From Hyperoplus lanceolatus (taxonomy: Eukaryota; Chordata; Actinopteri; Uranoscopiformes; Ammodytidae): a DNA stretch of 64,000 bases. The stretch covers positions 7,751,501 through 7,815,500 of the forward strand of contig CM049414.1 in NCBI GenBank assembly GCA_026929865.2, in the 5' to 3' direction. Of the stretch, positions 44,854-57,225 are shown piece after piece. Made by a program: the position numbers and the translations under genes. The notes below the pieces were generated by a model, which was not told where the DNA came from, did not search any database, and worked only from the letters and a program-made list of their open reading frames with translations. How positions within the stretch are numbered: position 1 is the stretch's first letter; the number at the start of each line of letters is the position of its first letter.

Positions 44854-46789
44854 CCCCAACACATGCATACTCACATTAGTTTAATCCTACCCATGAGCAT
44901 GAGAGTCATGGTTATGCTCCAAGGCAGGCGGTGACTTATGTTGTGTGCTTCTAATCATATTACAGTCAGCCGTAAGCGGATGTTTTTGGCATGGTCCCTG
45001 CTGATACGTATGTTATACTCAACCCTCGGCTCTGCATCACTGCATTGCCAGTGTTTTTATTTAATTTAGGTTTTCAACTGTGGGTGATTAGTGTTATTTT
45101 GGGGATAAATATTACACTCAAAGAACTGCTAAGTCCTGATTGTTTAATGGTGTGTCATAGTTTGTTTGAAAAGATAACTAGGCATTGAAGTGAAGTGCTA
45201 GCAAGCGCGATGTGTGCTTGTGTATGGTCAAATCTGCGTGAAATGCCGCGATTTACAGTAAATAAATGTCCACGTGTCTCCATGTGTCTCTGTAGGCTAT
45301 TTAAAAAGAAATCAAGCAAGTAGACTAATAATAACATTAATGAATTATTGGTTATCACATCACAGAAGGCCCATTGGCCTATAATAATAAAAAAACACCA
45401 CCTTAACTATGTTTACAGTTTAATTTTTTTTTAATGAACCGCAAACCTCAGTGAATCATTTGCTCTTGTTTCTATGTCCTGAGATTCACACAGACTGAGC
45501 AGTCTTGTTTAAATGTTACAAATTGAGCTAATAAACTGAACCTTGAATTTTTTTGCTGCAGAAGTTATCTCAGCTAATTTTTGTTATATAATAAGGTGAT
45601 TGTATGCAGAATGCTCGTGTGCCAGAAACTCATACAGTGGTTTTGTACAGATAAATAAATAAATATTAGCAGGTTCTCAATAGTATTTCAATTTGGGGGG
45701 GGGGGGAGGGCGAATAATAATTACGATGCTGATAAGATATATGTAGACAAGAAACATGCAAGGTCTTCAGGTTGAGATGCGAACATGGATAGATAAACAA
45801 AGAAACTTCCCTATTGAGTTCCTCATTTAGTTCCTGGGAATATCAATCAATGGTAAGGGTTAAAGGATGTATATGTGGTCACCTTGTCATCATAAACTTG
45901 TCAGTTGGAATCGTTAGAACTAACTGAGAAAATCTGTGCAGTGCAAGTGATGTCAGTTTCTCTCCTACCGCCAATGGCTTTGAGGGACTTTTTCAGGCAC
46001 TTAATCTCCAGGTGATGCAAAAGTGCACCACGACGGTTGGCCAGTATGTTGGCAGAATAAACCCTTCCTTAGATAAACATTAGTGAAACAAAAAACGGTT
46101 AACTCCCGTTCATCGTGCACAAGGATCATGATAGGTTTATTAGACAGTGATAGAGAGATTTTAGAGCAGCTAAAATGCCGAGCGGATAGATAAACTACAA
46201 ACAAATCTTTAATCACATTTAAAGAGCAGGAGAGGAAGGTCTGTGTTGACTTAGCAGCATATAGAGATCCCCTTGTTTGCTGCTCCTCAAGTGAAGTGGA
46301 ACACACTAGTTAAACTCTATCAGATGGCCCGAGTGTTTTATAATGTTCAGCATAAGGCTGTCATCTGTCTTGTACCCCACACAGTTGCATAGGCGTAATG
46401 TGAGCGTACACATGCGTGCACACAATAGCATTGATATTATCATCTCAACCTACACAGCCGCTTTGTTGGTCTGCACGCGTCCTTTGCGTGATCCGCCGAG
46501 GGAGGAATCAAGGATGAGGCTTTCTGTAAGTCACACAGACTATCCGGAGTCGATGTGGTGAGGCTGCCCAGCAGCTCTGCTGATTCACTGCCCCATCACC
46601 GCACACAAGGCATCAATCATCCTCATCACCACCTGACAAAGACAGGAATTCACACACAGGAAGTCAGCTGTTTGGCTAACGGATGTAGCGTTCATTGCGA
46701 CTGCACATGAATTTTCCCATGTGTTCCCCTGCTACCGATACTGGTAGCCGAGAGCCGACACAGGCAAAAGTGCCCCAACTCTTCCTCCG

Positions 46790-46797
46790 TGACGTCA
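46790..46797. promoter_or_regulatory. Palindromic CRE motif TGACGTCA
   Basis: Full 8-bp CREB/ATF site in CGTGACGTCACAGCGCC context. An isolated motif; function unknown. Confidence 0.25.
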
Positions 46798-47339
46798 CAG
46801 CGCCATACGAGCTTGACTGACGGCTGTCTGTTTGTTTTCCTCTCCAAGACGAAGTCCATTTCCTGTGCTCCCTTTGTTTTAGACCTTAGATTAAAAAAAG
46901 ATCTCCCTTTTTAAAATGCTGTGTTTACATTGTGTGAGCGCTTTGAGGGGAAAGCACAAAGCCGCCACACAGTGGGTGGATTATAAACTTGGACTGAGTT
47001 TCAAACAGACTGAATTTATAAACACAGAATTCCCCCACACTCAACTCACGGGTCCCAGCCTGCTTGCATATTACCCTGGATCAAACACAGACACAGGCCT
47101 ACCTTTGCACTTTCAGGCATATGTGCGTGTAGTGTGTGTGTGGGGGGGTCTACGCTTGCATTGTGTGAGTCTGCTTTTTAAACTTCCGAAGTAGCATAGC
47201 AGGTCATTTTTAATTCTGACTTTTTTGAATAATAATAATAATATTACAGAGTGCCAGGTTGCTATTTTGTTACATATAATTGAAATGAAAAGTATAGATG
47301 AAAAAATTCTGACTTTTTTAAACGTGGCATTATCCATCG

Positions 47340-47570
47340 TAACACCTAAACGTATATCGGCATTCCTGGCAGCATGATGGCATCATCTGCTGCACCTTGG
47401 CGGGGGTGATCAGTAATTGCCATGCTGTACTGTGGCACGCGATGGGGGACGACCTGGGATCTCCGTGTCCTATCCATGGACTACAAGTGCCTGAATAGCC
47501 ATTATGTGCCAGCTGTTCAGAATGAGGAGTAATTGCACTGCTGGCAAGGATCCGCGTGGGCCCCAATGCT
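47340..47570. promoter_or_regulatory. Candidate conserved non-coding element
   Basis: Complex unique sequence with GGTGATCAGTAATTGCCATG and GAGGAGTAATTGCACTGC. Open frames on both strands here show no domain. Regulatory reading is by appearance only. Confidence 0.3.
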
Positions 47571-48132
47571 GTGGCTCTTCCCCAGCCCCCCCACCCTGGG
47601 CACGCTGCCAAGCCCTCCCGCACACTGACTCCCTGACCCCGTCCTACCACCACCACCTAACGGCATCCCACCCCACATCCCGGGCCCACCCCTACGCCTT
47701 AGCTCCCACATCATCCCCCAAAACTCTTCCACCCATTACCACCAGCCCCTCTGTTCCACATTCCTAGGGGGGCACTGGTTAAATCTAATCCCATAATAAG
47801 ACACTCAGCTGTCCAGGAAAAGAAAGAGAACTTTCCTCTGGTAAACTCTAGACTTCCTTTTTTCTTTTCCCCCCCTCCCTTCTTTTCACCCCAAGTGGAG
47901 GCAAGATGACACTTTGGGCCCCCTTGGCCAGTTGCCTTTATCTTTCTTCGGGGCTTGATTTATCCTTTCTTCCCCTTCTCTCTCTCTCTCACTCCCTCGT
48001 TCCCTCTGTTTTTTTATGTCAGTGGTATAAGATTGCCTCTGTGTTGGGTTCCTGAACAGACACATGGGAGGGCCACGTTCGCTGAAGGGCCACATTGGTC
48101 TGTTGTGCAAGACCATAGTTAAGGTTTAACAA

Positions 48133-48135
<3 letters not shown>

Positions 48136-48190
<55 letters not shown>
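48136..48190. repeat. (AC)n microsatellite, about 55 bp
   Basis: Pure AC run abutting a short TGTGTGTG, so it can fold back on itself. Confidence 0.97.
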
Positions 48191-48192
<2 letters not shown>

Positions 48193-48889
48193 TGTGTGTC
48201 ACTGCTTGACAACAAAAATCATATTGTGAAAATAGGGTTTCTTCATTTATATTAGATTGCAATCCCTATAGTCAAAACAGATTTATGCCTCCGAGTGAAG
48301 TAATTTATCAGAAAAAAAAGTAGTGCTCATGGTTTTTTTCTTCTTCATATTCCTTAATGTGTCTACACTTTTTGTGCCTTTCGAAATAACCCAGTTAGCT
48401 CAATGGGGGACATGACACAGTTCATGAACAGAAAAGCCCTTTCCCCCACAGTGGAATTGCACCATTAGGACTATACATACTTTAATTCATGCAAAAAAAA
48501 AATCCTTTTGATAGTTGTTCTGAAAAAAATTCTGTATTCTATCTAGGATGTTATATCCAACCATAATGTAAGTTTATATATCTGCTGAAATGTGCCTTAG
48601 CGTCAAAAAGCAAACACGTTTATCTTTGGCTAAATGGGGAAGAAATAATTGCTCTCTAGAAGAAACAGTAGGAATTGACAGTGTGTATTAGTTCGTAAAC
48701 TCAGGTATCTTGTATCGAAGCAATTCAAACCAAGCTTTAGTGGTCGCACACGAAGACCTTGCTTGTGCATCTAACACTAAGTAAAATGAGATGTTTACAT
48801 ACCCGGATGCTTCCAGTGATTGAAAAAACATCCTAATGGATTGACCAGGGTATGCTTGCATCGATTATTAGTTAATGTGATTAAAAAAA

Positions 48890-49040
48890 GATTAGACTAA
48901 GTTGTTCCTCCTCAAGATTTCTGTAGGGAGAGTGTGGGCTTAATCTGACTGTAATTAAATGATTGCGCCTTAACTGTAAATGCTGAATGTTGATGGGAGG
49001 CAATCAAAATTCCACAGAAGTGCTCAATGAATGGTTAAAC
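48890..49040. promoter_or_regulatory. Candidate conserved non-coding element
   Basis: GGGCTTAATCTGACTGTAAT, ATTAAATGATTGCGCC and GGAGGCAATCAAAATTCC in repeat-free sequence; ATTA-type cores. Unverified. Confidence 0.3.
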
Positions 49041-50082
49041 GGGTATGAAGCATGGCTTTCTCGTCCACAGAGATGTCTCTGTGTTTGCAGTTATTAGGTC
49101 AGTGTACATGCGTACGGAAATAACTGGGGCCGAAGTGTGTGTGCGGACATGTGTGTCCTGTATGCATTCGGCCGGGTAAGGAGGAGTGTGTGTCCAGGGT
49201 TGAGTGTGTCCGTGTGGAAATGACTAAACTGGGTTATCAGCTTTAAGAGCCTGGGAAACTGGAACAGCCTGAGATGCACAGAGGAAAGATAAAGACAAAG
49301 GGGTACAGCAAGGGAGAGAGAAGGAAAGGAAAGACAAAGAAATGTTTGCAGTGAACTCTATTGTTCTTCTCTCAGGGGCGGTGGGATTAAAGAGAAGCAA
49401 TACATCTTACAACTTTTTGATTTATGTAATGCCTTTTGATCAAAAACATCTTATATGAATTATGTTCTTATTATTCCAAAGTCTAGCAGTAATTGAACTT
49501 TTCATCCTCTTTAATGTTGTGAACCTTTACGATTGTCTTGCCTGCTGCTATAATCAGCAAGCATACTTCTCGCTCACTGTCCCCACTGCAGTATTTACAC
49601 TGCCTGTTTATTCCGCTGAAGTGAAGAATGATTTAAGGCAGGGGGGAGGGTAATGTTGCTTGTGGTCATTTGCGGGGAAAAAACCAAAACAACAGATGGA
49701 CTGTGTAGTGTCTTTAACCCAGATTCTATCCCTCTAATCCTGTCTTCACAGCGATAATGTCCACATTGCATGCTGGACCTGACATGACCAAATGACCATT
49801 CGGATTTGAACCTGGCTGAGCCGGGGATAACAGAGGTTATATAGGTGCTGTGTCTCACCTCGGACCATGTCATGGCCGCGTATCGGATGGAAAGCATTCA
49901 AGGTCGAGTTGCTAATCATGCCATGATCATCTCATATATTTTGATTTGATGGTAACTACCTTTCTTCCAGTAAAAGGACTTTGCTGTGAATTACACATAC
50001 TGTATGACATTGGGCGGTGTATCGTTGTAAAGATGGCATGACTAATTTGAGATGATGGGTTGGGGGTTGATGAAGCTAGACA

Positions 50083-50220
50083 GTCAGCTGTCAGGGCCTT
50101 GAGAGGGGGTGATGGGCCCTCATCCGTCAGCTGATTTAGCGGAGGCGGGGTCGCGTCTGTCAGCTGATAGGGTTAGGAATGGGCAGGGTTTTTTGTTGTG
50201 TTGGCTGAATCAGTCAGCTG
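50083..50220. promoter_or_regulatory. Cluster of four GTCAGCTG E-box sites
   Basis: GTCAGCTG occurs at 50083-50090, 50126-50133, 50159-50166 and 50213-50220, all in the same orientation, each with the bHLH E-box CAGCTG. The surrounding sequence differs between copies, so this is not a simple tandem repeat. It would suit a bHLH-responsive enhancer; function is inferred. Confidence 0.4.
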
Positions 50221-50639
50221 GTGTAACATCATTAGTCGACCTTATAAAACCAGGTCAGTTGTAGGATTACTAAACAAAGCCTTGTTACCCAGTCCCCCCC
50301 CACCTCCAGACTAGGCTACTTACACCCACATAATTACCACTTCTTCTTTTATTCCTAATTCGTTAGCGTCCTATGCCTTACCACTTTAGTGTTCAACACG
50401 CCGCAGTTTTGACGGTCGATATCGCTGCAGCCACAAGTCCTTGCATTAGTCAGCTTCTACTTCTTGACTCCCAACCTTTCTTCTCTTACACACTGCACCC
50501 CTAATATGCTTGATTTCCCCCACACCACCACCCCACAGCAAATATGGTATCCTTGCTGCCAGCCCCCCTCCTCTTTAAAGCCACAGTTAAGCTATAAGGT
50601 CAGAAAGAATATGTCAAGTCTCTCTTGGTAAGGTCAGCG

Positions 50640-50720
50640 GTCTTGCTGGGTGCAGAGCATTGCGCTGTAAATTAGTTGATTAAAAATCCCTAATTACACA
50701 CCTCTAATCTGCCTCGGGAA
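50640..50720. promoter_or_regulatory. Candidate conserved non-coding element
   Basis: TGTAAATTAGTTGATTAAAA followed by ATCCCTAATTACACACC and TCTAATCTGCC: four homeodomain-like cores in 80 nt. By appearance only. Confidence 0.3.
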
Positions 50721-51456
50721 GACAGTCTCTTCAGCTTAGTTGTCGCGCCAGCTGCCTTGAGCACGGGAGAAAATGGCCAAGAGGAGTTTTAAGGCTTTAG
50801 GAGTTTAGGGTTGATCTAAAGGTTAAGGTATACTTAAACACATTGGTCACTAATCAGGTACTTTTATGTATTCTTGAGCATGAGCCAGATCCCAATAAGT
50901 ACACAAAAACGTTGCAACCTTTTTCAAGGGATTGTGCCGCTTTGGATGATCTAAGAAGACCTCAGGTGATTTTTTTGTTTGACAGTGTTATGTAGTATGA
51001 GTGTTTAACATTGAATGAACATTTGCCACACACAGATTTGTCAGAGCATGAGATGCCAAGTAACTTCCATAACAATGGTGACTCCCTTACGATAGCTTAA
51101 TGATATTTTTGGTGTTAGCTTACAATTAGTGCTGTAAAACTGCCCCTTGTATTGAGTTTCTTTTCCACCTGACAGCATCACAGAGGGCCAGTATTTATCC
51201 ATCTAGACAGTCAATGATGACTGGTCAGCTCTTCTGTTGATTCTACCTGGAATCAATACAATCCTCGAGCTGACGCTGCAGATCAGGAGCCAGACAAGGA
51301 TCAATTAGTCTGTAATGGGATCAGAACTGTCCGATTGCTATGAGAGCCTCTAAGGTTACCAGGGTGTAATCTGCCAAAATAAGCTTGTAGTTGGCATCAG
51401 TATAATTTTTTGTAAGGGTAAACACTCGAAAAGAAGATAAAAATACAATGTATATA

Positions 51457-52616
51457 GGGGAGAGGGGCCTAAGTTGTGCATTTTTGAAGTTGTGCCACCC
51501 CTTGTTTCTAGAAAACCGTGGAAGAAATTGGAAATGTGATCACATATTTAAGAAGAGCCATCCATTTGACTCATCCTGTAAAGAAGGGAGACACAAGGAA
51601 TAAGATATAAGCACAAAAAACTGTGTTTTGCCTTTCAAAGTAAAATTTCCATTATCAAGGTTTTTTGATTATTGTGTCTGAACACTTATAGACAAGTTTG
51701 AAAACATTTGACACATGTTTTAGTGCTTTGGTATGCTACATTTTGAGTCTATACAGTTAGCACGATGTCAGCCCTAAACTGCTGCATCATGCTTATTATC
51801 CAAATTTCTGGGATTGGGGTGATTTGTGCCAAAGGGTCTAGGTGAGTTATAAGTAAGTAAGTAAAATGTATTTATAAAAGCACATTTATGACAGTTTACA
51901 CTGTCCAAAGTGTTGTACATAGTGCATTCAGTAGGTAAACAATGAAGGTAAAATAACAATAACCAAAATAAAAGACGTAAAGCCCATACATCCACATAAA
52001 CACAGATAGTAGTGCAGAGGTAGTCTGCACATTATTCCCTTTCTCACTTCTCTAAAGGTTAAGGGGGCTATATTGATTTTCTGACTCAACTCACCTCTAT
52101 TAAAGTTTCCAATTACACCCACAATAGCTGGCAGAGTGGGGGAGGAAACAACAGGGTGTACATAGGGGTTTTGAGCCATGATTTAAAGGCAGAAATGTAG
52201 AGGGAATCACATTTGTCAGGTGGCAGTTGGTTCCACAAGCATGGAGCAACTAGTGCAAAGTACATTTCTGAGAGTTGTGCCAGTGGCATGGCTGTATACG
52301 CTGGTCACCAAAAGAAAGTGATTGTCTACAGTAGCTCAGAAGAGAGTGACATCTCAATTCCACTTAACGACACCACTGATGAGAGTTCAGATGGCCAGAA
52401 AGATGATGATGGTGACTTTGTCATTGTGAGCTTTGCAGGTAAAACCATTAGATCTTCTAGGCCTTGTTTAAGAAAATTGTCCTTCAATCTTTGACAACTA
52501 TTTACTTTATTTACTTTAAATAAACCTTAAATAAGTAATTGTCTTGTGGATTTGTCTTGCATTACAGTTTATGAGATATATAGCAATGGCACAATTTACC
52601 CCATGGTATTCTCTCC
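51457..52616 (+). mobile_element. Pogo/Tc1-superfamily-like transposon remnant
   Basis: Left end GGGGAGAGGGGCCTAAGTTG (TGC) and right end GGCACAATTTACCCC, then CTCTCC ending 52616, are imperfect inverted termini (reading inward GGGGAGAG...AAGTTGTGC / GGAGAG...GTAAATTGTGCC). TA precedes the left end. Near the right end a short open frame (about 52285-52440) reads an acidic stretch then DGDFVIVSF, like the C-terminal tail of transposon-encoded proteins in fish. A foreign repeat lies at about 51853-52262. The rest of the transposase is missing. Confidence 0.55.
51853..52262. mobile_element. Dispersed fish repeat inserted in the pogo-like element
   Basis: GTAAGTAAGTAAAATGTATT through AAGTGTTGTACATAG and, at the other end, GGTGGCAGTTGGTTCCACAA with GCATGGAGCAACTAGTGC resemble a common teleost dispersed repeat (…TTTATATAGCAC…, …GGGAGTTCCA…). 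Exact class (SINE or LINE derived) not settled; boundaries approximate. Confidence 0.4.
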
Positions 52617-52798
52617 AACCGCACAACTTTTTTTCCGAAAGCTATATTTCTTCAACAATTTATTCCAGATCCAAAGTTTGTATTGCCAGGGATGCACAAC
52701 ACCCTGAAATATATGTACATATTTGAGTTGGAGACTTTACTGTCAAGGCCTTACTTTAAAGTCACCTACTGTCATTTTAGAGGGTTGGAATATGGGAG

Positions 52799-53973
52799 CA
52801 GTGTTTCCCCTAGAATATTTTTAGATCCTGCTGGGTGAAAATGGACCTTCGAGGGGGGACTGGGGGCATGCCCCTGCTGAAGAAAACCTTATCCTTTTAA
52901 AGTTAAATGCATTTATCTGGTGCACTTTGAGAGGCTAAATCTGATTCATTTTGTGCTCTGTAAACATCTGTAATATACAGTATGTCCTGCCTATAACTAT
53001 TTTCTGTAATAATTTGGAAACACAAGTCATGTAAACTATTGAAGAAAAACATGTGGATTTCAATAAAAATAAGAAAATAAAATACAATAAACACTAAGAT
53101 CTAATATAGACAGGTCCTGTCTAGTACTCATTTCTGGATTAATCTGAATCACCTCACCTTGAAGCTAGCCTATTGAATTTAAAAAAAAAAATTTTTATGC
53201 AAATAGAAAAAAATTAATTAACATAGGCTACACATCATGATTAGCCTATCAACATTTGTGCTACATAAGGCAAATTCCCTATTCCGACGCTTACTGTATA
53301 TTTCATCTAGCCTTTTTCTCAATTTAAAACATAAAAATAAAGTAGCATTGAAAATATAAAAAAATAAAGCTTGTGGGCCTACAATATCCTGCTGTTTTCA
53401 AGATAACCTTACAGTTTAAACAATAAATGAATGAATATGTCCCTTGAAAATAAGTGAATGCTTTTCTGAGAATGTCAAAGGCAGTAGAGGTGTGGCACTT
53501 CTGTAAACTTACTGAAACGAGAGCATGCCGTTTTTTTCTGCGCTGTCTTTGCTGTTGATACAGATTGGTTGTGTTGCCATGGCGACATAGCGATTTTAAG
53601 TTTTTCTCAGCACTTTTTCCTGTTCAACATCCCTTTTACTGAGTCCTAATTATCACCATAGAGCAGACGGTGGGTTTACTTTCGCCACTAGTTCAAGTTT
53701 TGCTTGCTAGTCATGCTCCTGCTCATTGGCTTCCGTGTTTAACAAGTGCGCACCGAATGCACACGCGCATAGCGCCGCGCACAGACACACAGATCAGCTG
53801 ATGGGATGATCAGACGAGAGGTTGTAAGGACACGAGCACATAAGGGGTAAACCGACAGTGTCGCGCAGATGCTCGCAAATGATTATTACGGAAGTCAGGC
53901 TACTGTAGGCCTGGCGGGGGGTCCCGTTGGCCTGGTGGCCCGCCAGGCCTGTATAAAGGTAGGGGAAACACTG
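52799..53973. mobile_element. hAT-like transposon
   Basis: Ends CAGTGTTTCCCCTA and TAGGGGAAACACTG, perfect inverted repeats of 14 nt. GGAATATG occurs on both sides (52787-52794 and 53975-53982), an apparent 8-bp target-site duplication, though offset from the termini by four bases (left) and one base (right). The interior contains GGGGGGACTGGGGGCATGCC near the left and CCTGGCGGGGGG, CCTGGTGGCCCGCCAGG near the right. No transposase. Confidence 0.75.
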
Positions 53974-53982
53974 GGGAATATG

Positions 53983-56900
53983 AAGGATGAAACCAACCAT
54001 TCCCTTCTTTGGTAGACATTCTGATGCATCGTTGTTCCCAGAGGACCACAATAAACAAGGAAAGCTGAGGCACTGGGGACAAAAAGCTCAGCAGTGACCT
54101 GTTGATGACTCAAACCTTAATTCCCACATTAGTCAGTTAATGATGCGTTAAACATAAAGCTTTATGGAATAGGTGTGAATGGCCGATTGGGTAATCAATG
54201 AGGAAAGAACACCAGTCCAGTGTGTAGTCCTATGATGGGAAGAGGGACCCAAGGGGAGGTCCGTGGACGTGGAGTTGAGCCGTGACAGAGGTCATGGGCA
54301 AACAATCTAGCGTCCAGGCAGGAGAAGCCCTCTGAATCAGCAGGGGGTTACGACCAGTAGGACGTGAGGTCAGGGGTTAAGACCTTGTTCAGTGGCCCTC
54401 TGCTCTACAGACAGTGGTAAACTGTGTCCCTCATTAGCACAGTCTCAATAGTGGCCTATTATGGCCTATTATGGCAATGACCATCAAGAACAGGATGTGA
54501 CGGGAGCAGAATGTCTGTGTGTGTGTCGGTCCTAAATATAGTAAAGAAATTTAACATTTCAGTCATTTTCTATTATTGTAAGTTTGGACTGCTGGCCGAA
54601 CAAAAGAAAACATTTGCAGATGTTCAGGTTTTTAGGACTTTTGCAGTAAGTTAGTGTTTGTGTATCCGGATCAGTTATTTTGTGTTTTGCCAATGCAGAG
54701 AGTGGCAGTTTGAAGATGATTGGTCATTCAATCAATTGGTTGAACCATTGATAGCCAGATAATTAATCAATCAAGCCAAAATGTCAAAGTGCTTCCAGCT
54801 CACTTTGGTGTGGTTGACCTAATATCAACAACAACTTGCTGTTTCTTCCCTTCTAGTGAGTATTTGTTTCTTTGTTAAACTGCAAATGACTGAATGGCTT
54901 TATAAATTATAAAATAGACTTCCATCTGATGAAAAATCTGTGAATAAAAAGATAGGTTAGGCAGTGTTCATACAGAAAGCTACTTGCCCCTGAAATACCT
55001 GCTCAGCACAAATACCCTACAATGTCAATACAATCTAAATTCACAATAACTTTTCTTTAGCTCCCTTTCTTGTCAGTTATCTGTGAACACATCTCATCTC
55101 AAACACAGTTAATGATACAATTGACACGTAGAAATCGACAGAATGGCTCAATACCAAAAGTCTTCACTCTTTTGCTGCTCTTTGTTCTTGAGGCAACTCA
55201 GACGGAGCCAAACCTGAAAATGAAAGCAACAAGACAGGGAGAAAGGGAGACATGAGTCAGTTCAATCTAGAGTGATGAAATGTGGGGAGAGGGTGAACAA
55301 GAAAACAAGCAGTAGAGGGGGAGAGAGAGCGCAACAGGAAGGGAGAAGAAAAGGCCAATGAGGCTGAAACAGACGGCAGCTTGGACAGAAGTGTGGGCGT
55401 TTTTTTACTGGTGTCATAAGAGGAGAAATCAATAAAAAAGAGGTGAAAAAGGCCTCTTGGCTTTAAGAGCCCCATTGCTGCGGCAATTAAAGGGGCCTTC
55501 AAAGAGTCGGCCTAATCAGCGGTTAAATAAAGATAGGAGCAGGCGGCGCTTTGGATGGCCCCGCTCCTGTAATCTAACACCTACTGCCCTGCACTCAGTG
55601 GCCCCTTGAACTAAATGTGCGTGTGTGCATGCACATACTTGTGTGTGTGTTTATGTGTCTTTTTCCCCACTCGCACACATATTGGCGTACAGAGTGCCCG
55701 GACGCATTTCTGACAGCTTGTATGTGGTTAACAGGCTCTTAAAAGGCAGATTAGCCAGTTAGCCAAGCCTCCTCTCTGCGTCCTTCTCTGTCAGTTTCTT
55801 GTGTCTGACCTCTGACTAAACCAAAGTGAGACAAAGCAGATATGTATGCTCAGCTAATATATTGCAGTTATAGCGGCACAGTCTACACTCTGTACCCGTG
55901 ACCCTTCCGCTTACCTGCCGTCTTATCTTCCGCACCATAGACTCATTCTTCATGTGTGTAGGTTCTCACCATGATAAGGTGCCGGCCGGTGAGTCAATAC
56001 TACAGCCTTGGGTCTGTCTTCACGAGCCTCTCCCTGCTTAAAGAGGCACTGTGTAGACAGAGCAGATACCAAGCTGAGCAATGAGTTTGCTTTAGGCACA
56101 CAGAGGCCAAGATAGACAGGTGAAACGGGCCCTTTTGCACAATGTCATTACATGGCATTCTGCAGTGTTAAAGTTTACAGGGCGGGTTGCATTAGTTCAA
56201 CCTTGGTTTGTGGAATTGTGTTCATGGACATTGTTTAGGAGCCCTCAACATGTGTGTTTTCAGTACACAGACAAGGGCAGATATCTAAGGACATTTTAGC
56301 ATTGTTATTTTAATTGTCAGTTCCATTTTGGATATGTTGTATATTGCTATTATGACCTCGCTTTGTGTTTCGTAACAATCCTTGCACTTCTAGATATATG
56401 GTGTCTGCAAGCCAACGTCTATAACAGAGCATATACTATTTGTTACATTATAAATGCCACTCATCAGTACTCCACTTATTTAGCATTACATTCCTATAAC
56501 ATTGTTGGACTCACTATAGACAACAAAAAAACAGATGTATTTCTTCTTTGTCCCATGATGCAACTTCAACAACGACCATTCAGTCGCAGGCTTAGGTGTG
56601 TTATGCTATGGCTGATGCCGCTTGTTAAAGATGAGGCGTAGGCTACAGCTACTATGCAACTCTTCCTCAGGTGTTTGAGAATGACAATGCAAGTTGTGAT
56701 TAGACTGTGTCAGCAAGACAATTCCATTGACAAGTCCATAGAGAGGGTTATTACAGTAGGGTTGTAATGTATAAACCCCTCGTTACAAAGACAAATGTAC
56801 TTTTTGCAAGATCAGTGGTGCACAAACTAAAGGCACTGGTCTGTAGATGTGAGAAAACATGAAGGATCACCTTTATCCTATGATAAAGCATTTCAATTCC

Positions 56901-57026
56901 TGATGCAGGTGGTCTCTTCCAGGATGATAGTGACAATGGTTTGATACGATGCATTCACAAGATCTCAACATAATTGAACACTTATGGGAGAGAAAGAATT
57001 GATAAAGATTTCAGAAAATTTAGAAG
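53983..57026. other. Intergenic, unassigned
   Basis: About 3 kb with no gene or complete mobile element recognised. A duplicated GGCCTATTATGGC appears at about 54452-54476. Confidence 0.45.
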
Positions 57027-57035
57027 TGGCTTTAA

Positions 57036-57225
57036 GGGGCGCCCTTAGCTCAGTTGGTAGGGCGTCCCCTCCCCCGGGCCGGGCCCAGCAGCAGACCCGG
57101 GTTTGATTCCCGCCTGTGGTCGTTCTCTGCATGTCACTCCCCTCTCTGCCCCATTTCACCTATGTCTCTCTGCACTATCAATAAAGCATAAAAATGGCCA
57201 AAAAATATCTTAAAAAAAATAAAAT
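57036..57225 (+). mobile_element. tRNA-derived SINE with 9-bp duplication
   Basis: Head GGGGCGCCCTTAGCTCAGTT, with A box TAGCTCAGTTGGTAGGG and B box GGGTTTGATTCCCG, then a non-tRNA body (TGCATGTCACTCCCC, CACTATCAATAAAGCATAAA) and an A-rich end. Flanked by TGGCTTTAA at 57027-57035 and 57226-57234. The tRNA-like head has a 20-nt GC insertion between the boxes, so it is not a working tRNA gene. Confidence 0.88.

Larger units (their letters stand above)
42801..47339. other. Intergenic, unassigned
   Basis: About 4.5 kb without a recognised gene or TIR element. Holds a CA-rich stretch (44801-44853), a G-run (45696-45707) and a palindromic CRE core TGACGTCA at 46790-46797. Confidence 0.45.

Noticed and set aside
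47330-47767. Overlapping Pro-rich and Gly-rich frames on both strands near 47.5 kb
   Set aside because: Low-complexity C-rich sequence (CCACCACCACC, CCCCACATCCC) keeps both strands open. No coding signature.
57036-57140. tRNA gene
   Set aside because: A and B boxes are present, but extra GC sequence sits between them, the cloverleaf cannot form, a SINE body follows, and a target-site duplication flanks it.
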